Assembly: GCA_964035795.1 (NCBI GenBank)
Contig: OZ038322.1
Span: forward strand, 3,692,264-3,756,263
DNA: 64,000 bases
From: Pterobdella sp. o SKG-2022
Taxonomy: Eukaryota; Annelida; Clitellata; Hirudinida; Piscicolidae
Direction of reading: 5' to 3'
Shown: positions 35,103 to 47,586 of the stretch, one piece after another
How positions within the stretch are numbered: the stretch's first letter is position 1
Layout of the letters: each line of letters begins with the position of its first letter
The notes under the pieces: model-generated
Seen by the model: the letters and a program-made list of their open reading frames with translations, nothing else
Databases searched by the model: none
What the model was told of the DNA's origin: nothing
Program-made: the position numbers and the translations under genes

Positions 35103-37904
35103 ATGAAAAAGATGATTTTACTTTGGTTCATCTTGTGTCTCTTTTGCTATGTCTGGACCGCAGATAATTTGAAATTTTTTTCAACTTTTTTTTAAAAAGT
35201 TTCATCTTCCCTCACTAATATTCAACATGGATTATTTATTAAAAGTTTTTTGATAGATTCTCCATTAACAACAGCATTAAAATTCCTACTGAGCATTTTT
35301 GAATAAAAGTTTGAAAAAAAAGATAATTCATATGCATTATCGATTTCATAATTCAATTTTCTTACAGCAGCAAATGAAGATTCGATGTTGTTTGAAGCGG
35401 AATGTGATGAGGAGTGGAAAATGAAAAGGACGCTTAAGTGCATTGTCGAAAATCAATTGCAAAGTGGCAAGGCTCCAAAAGGTTTGTGCATGACCTTGGT
35501 TGTTTATGACATGTTTCAAGTTTTAAAAAATCAAACTCAATAATTTTCACTTTCATCTTAAAATTTCTTTAAAAAACACGAAGTTTGTTCCATATAAAAA
35601 AATGATATTAACATTGAAAGAAAAGAAGTCTTAAAACTGAAACTTTTTTTCAATTTCATGGTTGACTTTATAATATTATAATAAGCATTTTTACTTCTGT
35701 CATCATGTCATTTTCATCGCCATGTCGGTCTTTCCTCTCACACTAATGGCGCCCAAAATGGTCTTTTTTCTCAACACACTTGTTAAACATTGTTGGATTT
35801 TTTTCAAAATCATACTAGTAGTACAGAAACAGTGCCTTGATGTGAAACCATAGAAAACCATTTTTGCTACGAAGCCTCTAAGACTTGCTATCTTTACATC
35901 CAGAAATACATCATCAATGAGCCAAGTTTGATTTTAAATCTTCCATTTTGAAGCCTTCCGAAACTACTTTCCGTTTTATACCAAAGTTGAAATTTTTCAT
36001 GAGAAATACAAGTACTGTTTTTAAATTTACAAACGATATATTTTAAAGCTAATAGCTTTGTTTGGAAGCAGGTCTAAATTGCAAGACCGTCAAAGAAGCT
36101 CCACGATGTGGCAAGGTGACTGGCTACGAGTGCTACTTTGCCAAGGATATTTGCTGTGATGCATGCAAAAAATTTGAAACAGGAACTCCAAGTAAATGAA
36201 AATTTTTAATCAAATTATTTGAAGTTCACAAAAAATACTTTTTTTATAATTAGATGTTTTTCAATAAATTATTTAATTTCAATTTTTATTTTTTTGATTT
36301 TTTATTTTGCATTTTATTCTGAATAAGTTAGATAATAATAATTGTCATTCAAGAGAAATCACTGAATCTCTCGAAGTGTATAATTTCCATCATTTTCGTT
36401 TATATTAAGAAAATTTGATTATATCAACTGTTCTCAAATTATAAACTTTCTCTAGCTGCAAATTAACTTATCAACCTATTCTATCATGATAAATTTCATA
36501 CTTACAAAAACTTACATTGCATTAAATTATTTTGCATTCATAGTACATAATACAGTGGTCCAGAAACTTTCGAGGAAGAAAGAGCATGCTTATTTGCAAT
36601 CTTTTTATTTCAAATTTCAATGACATTGTACCAAAGTGCTCAATTCCCTGCAGCTGTTAAATAAGCAAATTTTCAGTCAAATTCATAATTTTTCTTTTTT
36701 TATTTTTTTTCAGAAGTTTCAATGTTGTTTGATTAAATGAGGTGAAAAAAGAAATATGTAAAGACGAAGATTTATAACTACAGAACTAAAATTTTGCAAC
36801 TCTCAACAACGCATTCAAAGTTGTTACTGATTTTCAAAATAGAGAATTTCTTAACTTCTGAATAGAATGAACGCTTCTGTGAATCCAAAAATGTCTGATT
36901 TATCGAAAGGCTTGCAAAAACATTTTAAAAAGCTTATAAGCATAACTAATTGATTTAGTACGAAGTTAGGGACAAAATTCCTTGAAGACCTGGTAACCTA
37001 CTAACTGTATGATCCTCACAGTTTTCAAAAAGCTTAGAAGCATTGAAACTCATAAAAAAAACAAAATGCTCGAAGTTTTCCGTAAGAAAGTTTTACCTTC
37101 TCAAGCAAAGAAAGCTATCAACTATAAAAAAATGATAGTGGATCTCAATTGAGAGTGCTTAACAGTTTGTGAATTTGAGGCAAGCACTTGAAATGCACTC
37201 AAAAATATGATTACAATTGACCCGTGTACAAAGCTTTCATAACTTATTTTTTTGAGATTGTTTTTTTGGTTAAAACAGCTCAAATAAAAATTTAAACTTA
37301 ATTTCAAATACTATGAGAGATGTGGAAATCTAGGAGAATCAGATGAAAAATTTAAGCTAGATATTCTTCTGTTCAATTTTTCATGCTTAAGAATATAATT
37401 TACAAAAGTTTTTATGAAAAAAGCTGAAATTTTCAGATAGATAATCAGACATGAATGAATATTCATTTCATGTTTAATTTTGAATAAAAAACAAAATATT
37501 ATTTATTATTTATTTTAAAGACATCGTAAGCATCTTGTATATTTCAAATTTTTTTTATTCGTCAAAAAAGTAGAATTTATCGAAAACTTTAGCTTCATTA
37601 CTGCAATGAACGTATCTTCGAACTTTTCATTTTTTGACGGATAAAAAAAATTATATATTATCCTTTTAAAGCTTATTTAGGCATGTTTTTTCTTAAATAT
37701 TCCAAAATCTGAAACTTTAAGCTAAAGTTTTTGCCTTTTCGAATGCTTCATTGCAAAATAAAAAATAAAGAACTGAGCAGAAATGATCTCTAAACAGATT
37801 GTTTGTACGGTGAGCGCTCAGCCTGTGCCAAGAAAGCATTGGAGCCGTGTTTCTGTGACCGTTATGGCATCAAGAAACATTGTTGTGTAACCTGCAAATC
37901 TTAA
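35103..37904 (+). CDS. Secreted tandem PLAC-like cysteine-rich protein, copy B
   Basis: Exons 35368-35481, 36072-36191 and 37798-37904 have good AG/GT borders and join in phase. A leader exon from ATG 35103 (M-K-K-M-I-L-L-W-F-I-L) can join at 35136 through a weak GTCTCT donor, giving about 124 residues. Exon 2 encodes an acidic spacer (E-A-E-C-D-E-E-W). Exon 3 carries a first domain, C-x8-C-x7-C-x6-C-C-x2-C; exon 4 a second, C-x7-C-x7-C with an extra Cys, then x8-C-C-x2-C and stop after K-S. One domain per exon suggests growth by exon duplication. PLAC assignment rests on cysteine spacing only; an ShK-like fold is the alternative. Role unknown, probably extracellular. The intron before exon 4 is about 1.6 kb of AT-rich DNA. 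Confidence 0.65.
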
Positions 37905-38059
37905 ATTTAATCATCATCATGACAAAAATTTAACACATGTATTTTTTTCGAATTGTTTAATTTTTTGAAAAAATTTATTTTTCAAATTATTAAATTCTCT
38001 GATTCAATGATTTGGTTAAAAAAATTTAACGGTAACTTTTTCTATTGTGTTGTGTTTAG

Positions 38060-38240
38060 TCGATGAAAGCGAGTTGATCATGAATCCGTTTTTCAATACA
38101 CTAAGGCTGCTCAAAAGATTGTGAAGACAAATTACACCACTCATATTTCAGTTGTTTTGATTTTTTATGAAAAGTATTTCAATTATTCACTAATTTGAGA
38201 GAAAGTTGATGTTTAAATCATGTGAAGCCATGTTTTTTTA
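38060..38240 (+). pseudogene. Truncated HDHD3 exon-1 duplicate
   Basis: The segment from GAGTTGATCATGAATCCGTT through TACACCACTCATATTTCAG matches HDHD3 exon 1 (49727-49815). A ~14-nt deletion removes the G-V-A-V region and breaks the frame. The following intron sequence also matches 49830-49920. Upstream, 37920-38050 resembles 48000-48170, so the copy belongs to a larger duplication. No second exon follows. Confidence 0.75.
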
Positions 38241-38484
38241 TAAAAAATTTTGTATTTGTGTTTGTGTGCCTCAAAAGCTTCATAAATTTATCTTGAAATG
38301 TAGCGGTCAGCTGCACGTCGTGTGTTTATGCATTTCTCTCATTGTGCACGATGTTTGTTTATACTCTTTGCCAAGTATTTTGTTTTTTTTGAGTTTTAGA
38401 AACTTTTTTTGTATTTTGGTTTTCAATCTTTTTTTAGTAATATTCTTTTTACAATATATTTTTGGAAGCCTGCAAAGATTTCTG

Positions 38485-40080
38485 TTTTAAAACTTCAGAA
38501 TGCAGTACCACAAACCCTATTCCTTTGTCTTGTGGAACTATTTCAATCTCTTTAATTTTATCTTTTGTCTCAAAAATCTGAGAACTTTTTTCTCATCATT
38601 TGTGAGGTTAATAGGGTTTTCATTCAATTGGTCGAAACAGTTTTATTGGGTGGTTTTGTTCAAACATTGAATTTTTAGTAGACAGCTGTTCTCAAAAAAT
38701 TTTGGTATGATTTTGTGAAAAAGACATTTTTTCGAAAATAATGCGATTTTTGAATAAAGATAGTTTCATTTTTTGTCGTTTCAATAGAGCAATAGATTTT
38801 TGAAAACCTTCTCCACAATTGGTCAAAATGTAACTTTTTAGAGACGTCTTAATGTATTTTATCTAATTTTTCAAAATTTTAAAATCAAAAGTAGGAGATT
38901 ATTTGAATAAATTTATTTTAAATAAAGCTATATTTTCAATAAGTCAAGCTTTATCATAAAACATTATCGATAATGTTTATTTAGTAGCTATGGCTATAAA
39001 GCAATATGTCTTTGATATAATGTTGATGACCCAGAAACAAAGTGGTGAGAGAAACAAACACAAAGTCTTTATTCACGAAGTTTTTCGTAAGAAGAACTTA
39101 AATTATCAAGCCTTACTTCTAACATCTACAGCTTTCTATCTATTATGAGTTGGATTGAGCCTTTTATAGATATTGAGTGAGGTTTTGATTTTTCATTTGT
39201 GGTGGTCAGTGGGACTAACTAATTTTTTAATTTGGCTTTCGAAAAGTCAAATTACTTTGTCTGCAAGCACATTCTCTTTCATCCGCAAAATGTAGCCATA
39301 CATCTCTTCGCATCGTTTCTTTACGTTTCGCTGCTTCTCAGTTATACTTTGGCCAAAAGCTTTTAAAAAAAATGACTTTTAGCAGCAGGAAACAAAAACT
39401 GAGTGAGAAGGAAGTTTTTAACAGAGCTGGAATAGATAGATTTTTATAAGACAAACTTACCTTCTCAATAAGTGGACTTACATCGTTTGAAAATGCGTTT
39501 TTTTTACAAGAAGCTTCGTGAAATTTCGTTTAATGAAAACTTTGTGATTTTTGTTGATGAAATTGCTTAAAACTAGTTCAATTCGTCAAAGTATCTGTAT
39601 GGCTTAATACGCTAGAAGCCTTTTCTACTATGGACTTCAAAACCTTATTTAAACTGTTTATTCAATATGTTCTAACAACGGGGTAAAATATCTTTGAAAA
39701 ATTCCTATTGTTTACTCAAAAAAATGAAAGATTGAGCTAATACCATTTCAATAAAGCAGTTTTACATCTGCCTATAAAAAGGAGCAATATATTGTTTGAG
39801 ACTGATAAACTTAATATGTTGGTCCACTGAATTCGTGTTTTTCAGTCTATTCTGCTTGAAAATGAAAGGCATGAAAACTATTTTTTGAAAAAGCGTAAAA
39901 AACATTCAAACCAAATCCTAGCTAATTTTTATTCAATAAACCTGGTAAAAAATGTATATAGTTAAAGAAAATATTTACGGTTCCGTCGAAACTAGGAGTT
40001 AATAATTCTGAATTTCAATGAAATTGTGATGAAATTTCTCAACTGAATATCTAAAAAAAATCAAATTAATACTGATTTTG
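38485..40080. other. Intergenic, no gene seen
   Basis: AT-rich. At 38885-38990 it holds a copy of the AAATAAAGCTATA / GCTTTATCATAAAACATTAT repeat, and at 39060-39110 and 39420-39540 copies of the CACGAAG...CGTAAGAA...TTATCAAG repeat. Confidence 0.5.
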
Positions 40081-40084
40081 TTGA

Positions 40085-40345
40085 TACTGATTCAGAGGAC
40101 TAACTTTACTAGGCCATAAATTAAGACTTGATTTGAGCACTCTTGCCCAAAAAGATATGGAGAAGTACTTCGACGCTTCATACATAACCACTAAAGGAAG
40201 ACCAAAAACCACCTTGGTCTCAGTGCTGAAAAATGACCTTAAATGTATGGAACAACAGATAAGACCTAGAAAAACTAAGAATGCTGACAGCATACAAAAA
40301 AATGTGGAAAAAGCAGATCAACAATTGACTTTAATTTGTTTTTTT
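40085..40345 (+). mobile_element. LINE C-terminal fragment
   Basis: Plus-strand frame from about 40133 reads T-T-K-G-R-P-K-T-T-L-V-S-V-L-K-N-D-L-K. This is the conserved G-R-P-x-T-T-L-x-x-V-L block at the end of RTE/L2-like LINE polyproteins. The rest of the element is missing. Confidence 0.65.
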
Positions 40346-40399
40346 CAACTATATTTTGTTGCAAAATGAAAGTTCATTTATAAATAAAATTAAAGAAAC

Positions 40400-40408
40400 T
40401 ATATAAAA
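40400..40408 (+). promoter_or_regulatory. Possible TATA box
   Basis: TATATAAAA lies about 105 bp upstream of the ATG at 40513. AT-rich context makes chance likely. Confidence 0.25.
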
Positions 40409-40512
40409 CTTAATTTTATGTAATTATTGAATTTTTTGGCATGACGTTGCCTTATTTTTTTCAACGAAATTCATTAACATAATAGGTGAAACCTAATTTT
40501 GAATCACAAAAT

Positions 40513-40992
40513 ATGGAGAATTTCGTTAAGAAAGTCTGTAGAAGAAAGCTTAAGTCTTTGTTGCATGAGGAAGCATGGCCACAATACAATTACAATCAGC
40601 ATGCTAACTCACCTAGAGGTGAGAACTTCTATGTTGGGTCGAAGCGAAAGTCAAAAAATCTACGAAATCTTCGTGAACATTCTCAAATACTCTCGAAGCC
40701 TCGCAGTTCAAGAAATGTAAACTTTAATCACGCCAGCCCTCGCATTCCACCTCATCGAATATACAACACAGCTAGAGGCGAACTTGAAGATGAGGAACCT
40801 TTTATGCTGTACCGACCAGTCAGAAGACTTCGTATTCCAAGGGATGATTTCGAACTGTTTCAAACAGTCTCAGAACCAGAAATTCCAGAAATTCCTCCTA
40901 GACGTGGTAGTTTACAATGGTGGTTAAGTTTTATTTATGCTTACTTTGAGCGTATAAACGATGATCTGGCGGAAATAGTTGGCCGAAGTTGA
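40513..40992 (+). CDS. Orphan single-exon protein, ~159 residues
   Basis: The longest unexplained ORF in the window. The first ATG in frame is at 40513 (M-E-N-F-V-K-K-V-C-R-R-K-L-K). The frame is open further upstream to 40486, right after an AATAG that could be an acceptor, so an upstream exon is possible. The N-terminal half is basic and Asn/Ser-rich. A proline/acidic segment follows (R-G-E-L-E-D-E-E-P-F-M-L-Y-R-P-V-R-R and S-E-P-E-I-P-E-I-P-P-R-R). The end is hydrophobic-amphipathic (L-Q-W-W-L-S-F-I-Y-A-Y-F-E-R) with stop at 40990. AATAAA follows within ~25 bp. GC content and complexity exceed the flanks. No signal peptide or known domain seen. Confidence 0.55.
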   Translation: MENFVKKVCRRKLKSLLHEEAWPQYNYNQHANSPRGENFYVGSKRKSKNLRNLREHSQILSKPRSSRNVNFNHASPRIPPHRIYNTARGELEDEEPFMLYRPVRRLRIPRDDFELFQTVSEPEIPEIPPRRGSLQWWLSFIYAYFERINDDLAEIVGRS

Positions 40993-41044
40993 CTGTAAAT
41001 ATCAAAAAGACTAAATAAACACGGGGGTTTATGATCCTGAATGC

Positions 41045-42340
41045 ATAATACTTTTTTATTATATATAATTTGTTTTATTTAAAATTATAATTGCTCAATA
41101 TCATTGATTAACACCACTCATTCTGTGTCCCGTTTATTTTTGTTGAAGCAAAAACTTTATTTGAGAAAAGATGTTCACGTTAATTTTAACTAATCAAAAA
41201 TGCCCTTCCTAAGTTTTTCCATGTGTTAATGGAGTTTCAACGAGCCATACGACCAAAATTTCATGCTAACTCCACATTAGATTTTCCATATCTTCCTACC
41301 ACAGATTGTATTGATCTTGATGTCTTGGTATAAACCCGCATCAACTCTTCTTATTTTCCCATCGGTGGAGCTATGCCACTTTAAACTTATACCCTATTTT
41401 CAAAACCTATATTTATTGAGTCTCATTGCCAATAACTTCTATCGATTTGAACGCACTTGTCAAACCTGCATACTATGCTGTATTTAATACTTCATTATTA
41501 ATTTTATTTTAAACTAACGGTTTATTAACGGCTTATTAGTTTTAAAACAATTGTAACAAATCAAAAATTTCAAATGGTTATTCATTGAGAATAAAAAAAT
41601 TTGAGTATTCAAGTGCCAATCAAAATCTGAAAAATCAAAAACTAAACATTGTTTCAAACCACGATAATGATATTTAAGTCAATCTGTTAGTCTTCAAAGA
41701 TGCAACTGTACCCTTCCCCAATCAATGTTGACTTGTGCCTTTGCAGTGTTATAGTGACATGTTACCTAGGTAACTTTTTTCAACTTTTTATTTTTTCATG
41801 AAAAAATGCTAAAAAAATAATGAAACACCCACAATAACGCAAAAGAACTATTGAAACTAAATAAGCATCGCCACCATATACAAAATAAAACCAACCACAT
41901 CAACAACAAAAAATAAGAATTTGAACAATACACAAAATTAAAAAAAAATAGCCAGTACAACACAAAACAACAACAACAAAACATAAAATCATAACAACAA
42001 CACAAACATCTGTAGGCAGAGCAGCAAAATCTAAGGTCATGAGCTGTCTTCTTTGGCTCTCAAGCAATCTTCAGGCAGAATATTTTTTAGTCAAAAAGAT
42101 CTTTCTGAAAAAAAAATTTGTCTAACAGCTTGCATACCATCACCAACACTAGCAATTACATAGTATGAGGGTCAAACAACAATTATCAAAAAAAAACTTC
42201 AACTGTCAACATAGTATATCAATAGTAATATCAAAATAGTAATATATCCTTAGACAATTATCCACTTCTCAATAAACATTTTTTTCTACAAAATTGATTT
42301 TGTTGGTGACAAACAGAGTAAACAGTTTTTAAAACAAACG
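41045..42340. other. Intergenic, no gene seen
   Basis: AT-rich. A minus-strand ORF at 41796-42005 is cysteine/phenylalanine-rich because it lies in an A- and C-rich low-complexity stretch (AACAACAACAA). I regard it as chance. Confidence 0.5.
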
Positions 42341-42409
42341 GTGAGAGGGAGGTGGCATGCAGAGATTCTACAGCCCACATCACCAACCATCACAACGCAT
42401 TTGTGGATT

Positions 42410-42780
42410 TGTGTGCGTGGTTTTTTGTATGTGTGTTTGTATGCGTGGTTGTTTGTATGTATGCACGGTTGTTTGTATGTTTTTTTGTGTGCCTGGTTGT
42501 TTGTATATGTGGTTTTAAACTTGATTATGCGTGTTTCTATTTTTTATACGTGTTCGTATAAATTTATGCATGCTTTATTTTTTGTATTTTTTTGTGTGCG
42601 TGGTTATTTATATGTGTGTTTGTATGCGTGGTTGTTTGTATGTATGTTCTTATGCGGGATTGTTTGTATGTGTTTTTGATTGCCTGGTTGTTTGTATATT
42701 TGGTTTTAAACTTGATTACGCGTGTTTCTATTTTTATGCGTGTTCGTATGAATCTATGCATGCTCTTTTTATAATATAAT
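42410..42780. repeat. Two tandem ~185-bp units of TG-rich sequence
   Basis: Unit 1 (42410-42593) and unit 2 (42594-42780) share order and sequence: GTGTGCGTGGTT, TGTGTGTTTGTATGCGTGGT, GCCTGGTTGTTTGTATAT, GGTTTTAAACTTGATTA, CGTGTTTCTATTTTT, then CGTGTTCGTAT and CTATGCATGC. Each unit is itself built from TGTTTGTATG-like short repeats. ORFs here are artefacts of the repeat. Confidence 0.85.
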
Positions 42781-42960
42781 AGTTAAAAACATGATCACTG
42801 TTTCTTATTAGTTCCACAAAACCATCCGTTTCTAAAATAGACTCATCCGGATAAAAATGATTATATGCAACTTCTTTGTCTCGACGTATCTCAAGTAGGC
42901 GTAATCTGCTGATTTTTTGACTGGGATCAAGTGCAGAGGCAGGCGTCCACAAATTGGTTC
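42734..42960 (-). pseudogene. Unassigned coding-like relic
   Basis: Minus strand reads R-T-N-L-W-T-P-A-S-A-L-D-P-S-Q-K-I-S-R then L-R-L-L-E-I-R-R-D-K-E-V-A-Y-N-H-F-Y-P. The composition is normal for a protein and unlike the TG-rich repeat beside it. There are no clear splice sites and no recognised family. Possibly part of a mobile element. Confidence 0.3.
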
Positions 42961-45340
42961 GTTTATGTTGTTACATAATTTTTCATTTTACTTTTGTTTG
43001 TGCTGTTTATTTTGTGTGATAATGTTATTTTCAGTGGTTTGTTATCAATTTGTTGGTTATTAATGACATTTCAAATGATGGAAGATATGTGTGCTTAGCG
43101 ATGTGTAGGAAGATCAAATTTTGACTTCATCCGAGGATGTCACTTCCATGAATAACAACATCCAATAAAACACGTACTGAGGGAAATGAAGAAAAAAAAA
43201 TGATTTTGAAATAATGAATAGATTTTTATAACGTAATTAGAGATATTCAATTAACCTTAAATTAATCAACATTAGAAATTGTTTCTGATTCGAACTTTTA
43301 ATTTAGTTGGACCATAGCATTGTTACATTTTTTAAAGTTATAGAACATCAACTCTCAAATTTGAATGTCTCATGAAGAGTTTCAAGTGACATACTGATGC
43401 TCAATAAGGCTACATTAAATAATGCGATAAATTAATTATTATTAATGGTTAACAAATGAAATTGAAAATCTTGAATCCACAACATCAGGTGACTGCAAAA
43501 ACTCACACACCCCGTCACTCTAGGCACTCTGTGTGAGCATGTCATTCTTTAGAAGTGCAGCGGTAAGCTTCTCTGACCAGTGAAAAAATAATTTGAGAGA
43601 AAAAGATTCATGTGTTGGAATGATGCTTCTTAGTTCACAGCTCTCAGAAGGCTCTATTAGACTGAAATTTTTAAACCGTGCTTTTTCAGTCCACAACAAT
43701 CTTTTAAATTCATATTATTTTCAGTCTTCCATGAAAAATTCTCTCAAAATATTTTAGCAGAGTAGTCAATTATTTTATAAAAACTAATGTTCATAAATAG
43801 CACATTCAATGAAAATGTTTGCTTCTTAACTACACCAATCTGACTTCCCGGAAGTCTAGAACTCTGACACTCTCACCAGCCTCTGCAAGTGAGAGATCGA
43901 TCTGCAAACATTTGGCATTTCATTCTTCATTTGATTTCAAGTGCTTATAGTGTTTTTCGTAAAACTAATTTTCATGCTAAATGGCTTGTTCCAAATGAAT
44001 ATGTTCTCAAGTAACAAGGCGTTAAAGCTAAAAATGACAAAACACCAATGATCAGTCAAAAGCATTTCTATGTTGAAACAATGCATTACATCTCAAAAGG
44101 TTTTTTTTAAACTTTTGCTTAAAAGATGACAAAAAACCATGCAACAGATGAACTTGACAGATGCAGCACAGAAGCACGGGAGCCCAAAAAGAGCTCTTTT
44201 GGATAGAAAAGACAAACAAGTTCAAAAGGTAGCTTGAGGGCTTGTGTTAGTAATTCGAACTACCAGTAGTTTATTTTTTTTTCTTTTGATGATGACTGAG
44301 GTGAATTATGTTGGGCGAGTAAAAACCAGGGCAATTTCATGTTCAACCCTGTGCTGCTCTTTCAAGTCACGAGCATTTGATGGATAGTTGTTGATAGCAT
44401 ATGTCAAGTGTATATGTCCACACGCCTGCATAATAACGTTTTTAACGTTGCAACGATTGAGTCAATGTGGGTTGTAGAAACTTACCGCCTAAAGCGAATA
44501 TTTTGGAAATTGTAGGTCGAAGAAAATCTTTCACTCCCTATCGGGTAGATTTCATCCTTTTGATTGCATCAAAACTTATCAGTTATTTATCAGGTTTTAG
44601 TTTGGTTTTTGATTTTGTCAGCAAAGTTTTGTGAGTTTTGGCATGCAAATTTGGGTTTTTTTTTACTGATGTCATTACAGGGGCAAAAAAAGTGGCTGGA
44701 ATTTCTTGGGAACAGTTTCTATGAGAGATTTTTTTGCCTAAAAAATTTTATCAGGTTTGTGGGCTATTATGAGAGTATGCATAGGGTGTTTTGAACACCG
44801 ATGGATAAATGTTTTTGTAGTCTCTTTCGTTTATTTCTTTTTTTTTTCGAGTTTAAGTAGTTTTAATGTTTTTTCGACTTTATATTTATTGTTATTTTTT
44901 GGTTTTCAGTCTTATTCTTTTGAAGTATCTCATAGCTTTTTCATGAAGCATTGTCAATGTCAAGGTAACGAAGCCAAAACCTTTGTCTTTGTACTTTCCC
45001 TTCGTATTTTTTTTTCAATTTGTTCTCTTTACCAATTTTGACTGCCCCACCACATCAATTTTCTTTTTCCTATTTATCTGATATATATGATTTTTTCATA
45101 TTTCTTAAGCACTTTAGTAACAAGATGAATTAAATAGTTTTTGATGTTTTCATCTTTATAACCATAATCATGATATCCCTGCTTTTGGTGAAGTAAAAAT
45201 AAACTGGAAAAAGTATATGTATTTTTCCATTGCTTAACCAATTGCAATACAAGGATTGAAAATTTGAAACTAATGATTAGTTTGATTTAAAACTTCATCA
45301 AAATTCGAAATTCCGCCCTGCGGGATTTTAAATTATATAG
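42961..45340. other. Intergenic, no gene seen
   Basis: No conserved peptide or RNA was recognised. T-rich runs at 44640-45030 produce hydrophobic ORFs on the plus strand that I treat as chance. Confidence 0.5.
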
Positions 45341-45446
45341 AGAATAAAACTTTCATGATATTCAAACAAATCAATACTGAATATACTTGAAAGGACCTTA
45401 TTTAAATATTAGAAATATAGTGTGAAATTTTCTTCAAATAAAAAAA

Positions 45447-46326
45447 ATGTCTTTTTTTTGGTGTGTTTTGTAACTCTTTGGCTTTTTCTGGCACGAAGGT
45501 AATTGGATGTTTGACAAAATGATGCAACCAATAGTTGATTTTTTATAGCAGCTTTTTAAGATTTCGTCATTTCGAAATGGTTCGATAACATTTTTATTGG
45601 AAATACAATCAAACACTGGTTTGAGTATTTCGGTGAAAAAATCAACTCAAATTTTTCAAAATATTACATGATGTTGGGTTAGCTCATTATTTGATAATTT
45701 TTGGACCAAAAAGTATCAAATGATCAGCCAAGCCAACATCAGTTGAACAAAATACATTCTACCTGTTGTTTGCGAATTTAATCTGCTATGTTTCCAGGCA
45801 ACATCCACATTATCCATCGATGAAGAATATTTTTATGGTGACTTTGAGACTCAAAAACAATCCAGAAGAATAACATAGAACGTTTTGAAAAAATTGTTTC
45901 ACCAACGTTACTTTTGAATTGAAGCAGATCTTAAAATATATAAAATGGCCACTGAAAGATGAAAGCTGAAGAATCTAGCTAAAAGTTGATAACTGTTTCA
46001 AAACTACGGGCTCATAATAAAGCCTTTCTACAGCAGTAAATGCAGATTCGATGTTGCTTGAAGCAGAGTGTGATGAGGAGTGGGAAATGAATAGAACGCT
46101 CAAGTACATCATCGAAAATCAATTGCATAATGGAGGGGCAGGTTTCTACGCTTTTTTTGACATTTTTCTGTTACAATAGAGTCATTATTTTTCAAACGAT
46201 TCTCGAACAGCTTGTGAAGATAAGAACCTCATCTTTAATTGCAAAATCTTAGCTACGGCCAGATGGTGGTGTGAGAATAAAGAAATCCAACACTCATGCT
46301 GTGCTACCTGTAAATATATTCATTAA
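45447..46326 (+). CDS. Small cysteine-rich PLAC-like protein, copy C
   Basis: Exons 46034-46141 and 46211-46326 have good splice borders and join in phase across a 69-bp intron. Exon 46034 matches copy B exon 2 (D-S-M-L-L-E-A-E-C-D-E-E-W). The last exon is close to copy A, with C-x8-C-x9-C-x8-C-C-x2-C and stop after K-Y-I-H. The leader ATG at 45447 starts like copy A (M-S-F-F-W-C-V-L) but meets TAA at once. GT dinucleotides just before it could serve as a donor, and only a very short leader would be in phase. The signal peptide is therefore uncertain and the copy may be dead. Copy C has the full A-type domain plus the B-type spacer, so it may resemble the ancestor. Confidence 0.55.
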
Positions 46327-47586
46327 CTTAATTTTCTTTTTAAAATTAATAAAATCCAATGTCTCCCAAAATAAGGGAAATCATGATTTTTGTAAGTTCA
46401 GATTTACCAATGATCGGCTTAGAATATGAGCAGTTTGGTAAACTGCGAAAAATAATCCCTAAATATCAATTTGCATACTTGTTGAAAAAAAGAAAAACTA
46501 TGAACTTCAAAACAGTGTCTGACAAAACTAGCCATAGACGAAAGTTTTTCAAATGTAGTCAACTGTTATGAACCAAGCTATGCGTTGAGTAAAAAACATG
46601 TAAATAAATCTAACTTTTATTGGCAGTAGATGTAAATCGGTGTCAAAAAATTTTCACTAAGTTTCATAATTCAAATTGACTTTAATTTAAAAACTGACTC
46701 CGTCACTATTGCAACAACTTTACATTTCATAACCTGAGTTTTTCATATTTTAGACCACATTGTTTTTCTTTTAAACCCCTAATTTAAAAAAAAAAAAAGC
46801 TTTTGAACTTTTCAAATCTAATTTCAAAAACATGTTTTGATATAATGAATGAAATAATTTGAATTGAGCTCCCACATAGAAGCAGCAGCTTCAACACCCC
46901 GCTTGCACTTTCAAGGGCTCACACTTATCTGACGCATTGTGACTATCCCATTAGCAGTTTGACTTGCTAATTAGTCTGGTCACTGAACCACTTTTTGTAA
47001 CATCGTTTGTGCTTTATCATCTTCGAATCTGCTTCTGAAACGTTCTTAGTTTTTCCACCCAGTTCTAAACCCCCTTTTATAACCACTAGAGTTACTTTTT
47101 AAATTAAAAATTTTATAAAATTTAAATGAATTATGTTTTAGTAATTTTAAAAATTAAAAAATTTTTATTTTTTTTATGCAAAAAATTGTCATAACTTGGA
47201 AATATTTATGATCATTTGAATCCATGGAACTTCCTCCGTTTCCAGACTCCCAAAAAACTTTAAATTGATTCAAGTTATTTAGCTGATATTTTTGTCAAAA
47301 AAACATAGCTACAAAAAAAAATGTCTGCTAAAGTCTTATGATAAAGATAAATTCATCGAAAAATATACATAATATGTACCATATAAATGCACCTTTTTTG
47401 TTTCAAATAACTTTTTCATAAACACCTTCTATTCTTGAAGTAAAAGTTACGAGAAATAAAACGTCTGTACAATTAGAGAAGCTTTAGGTAAAAAAATACA
47501 AAACGAAACAAAAACTTAGATTTAGGGGGAGAAAAGATAATTCAACAAGCAAACGGACTTAAGAGCTTGCCTGTGTCATGCCTACA

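Noticed and set aside
42341..42779. Three overlapping C/V/F-rich ORFs
   Set aside because: All come from the TG-rich tandem repeat.
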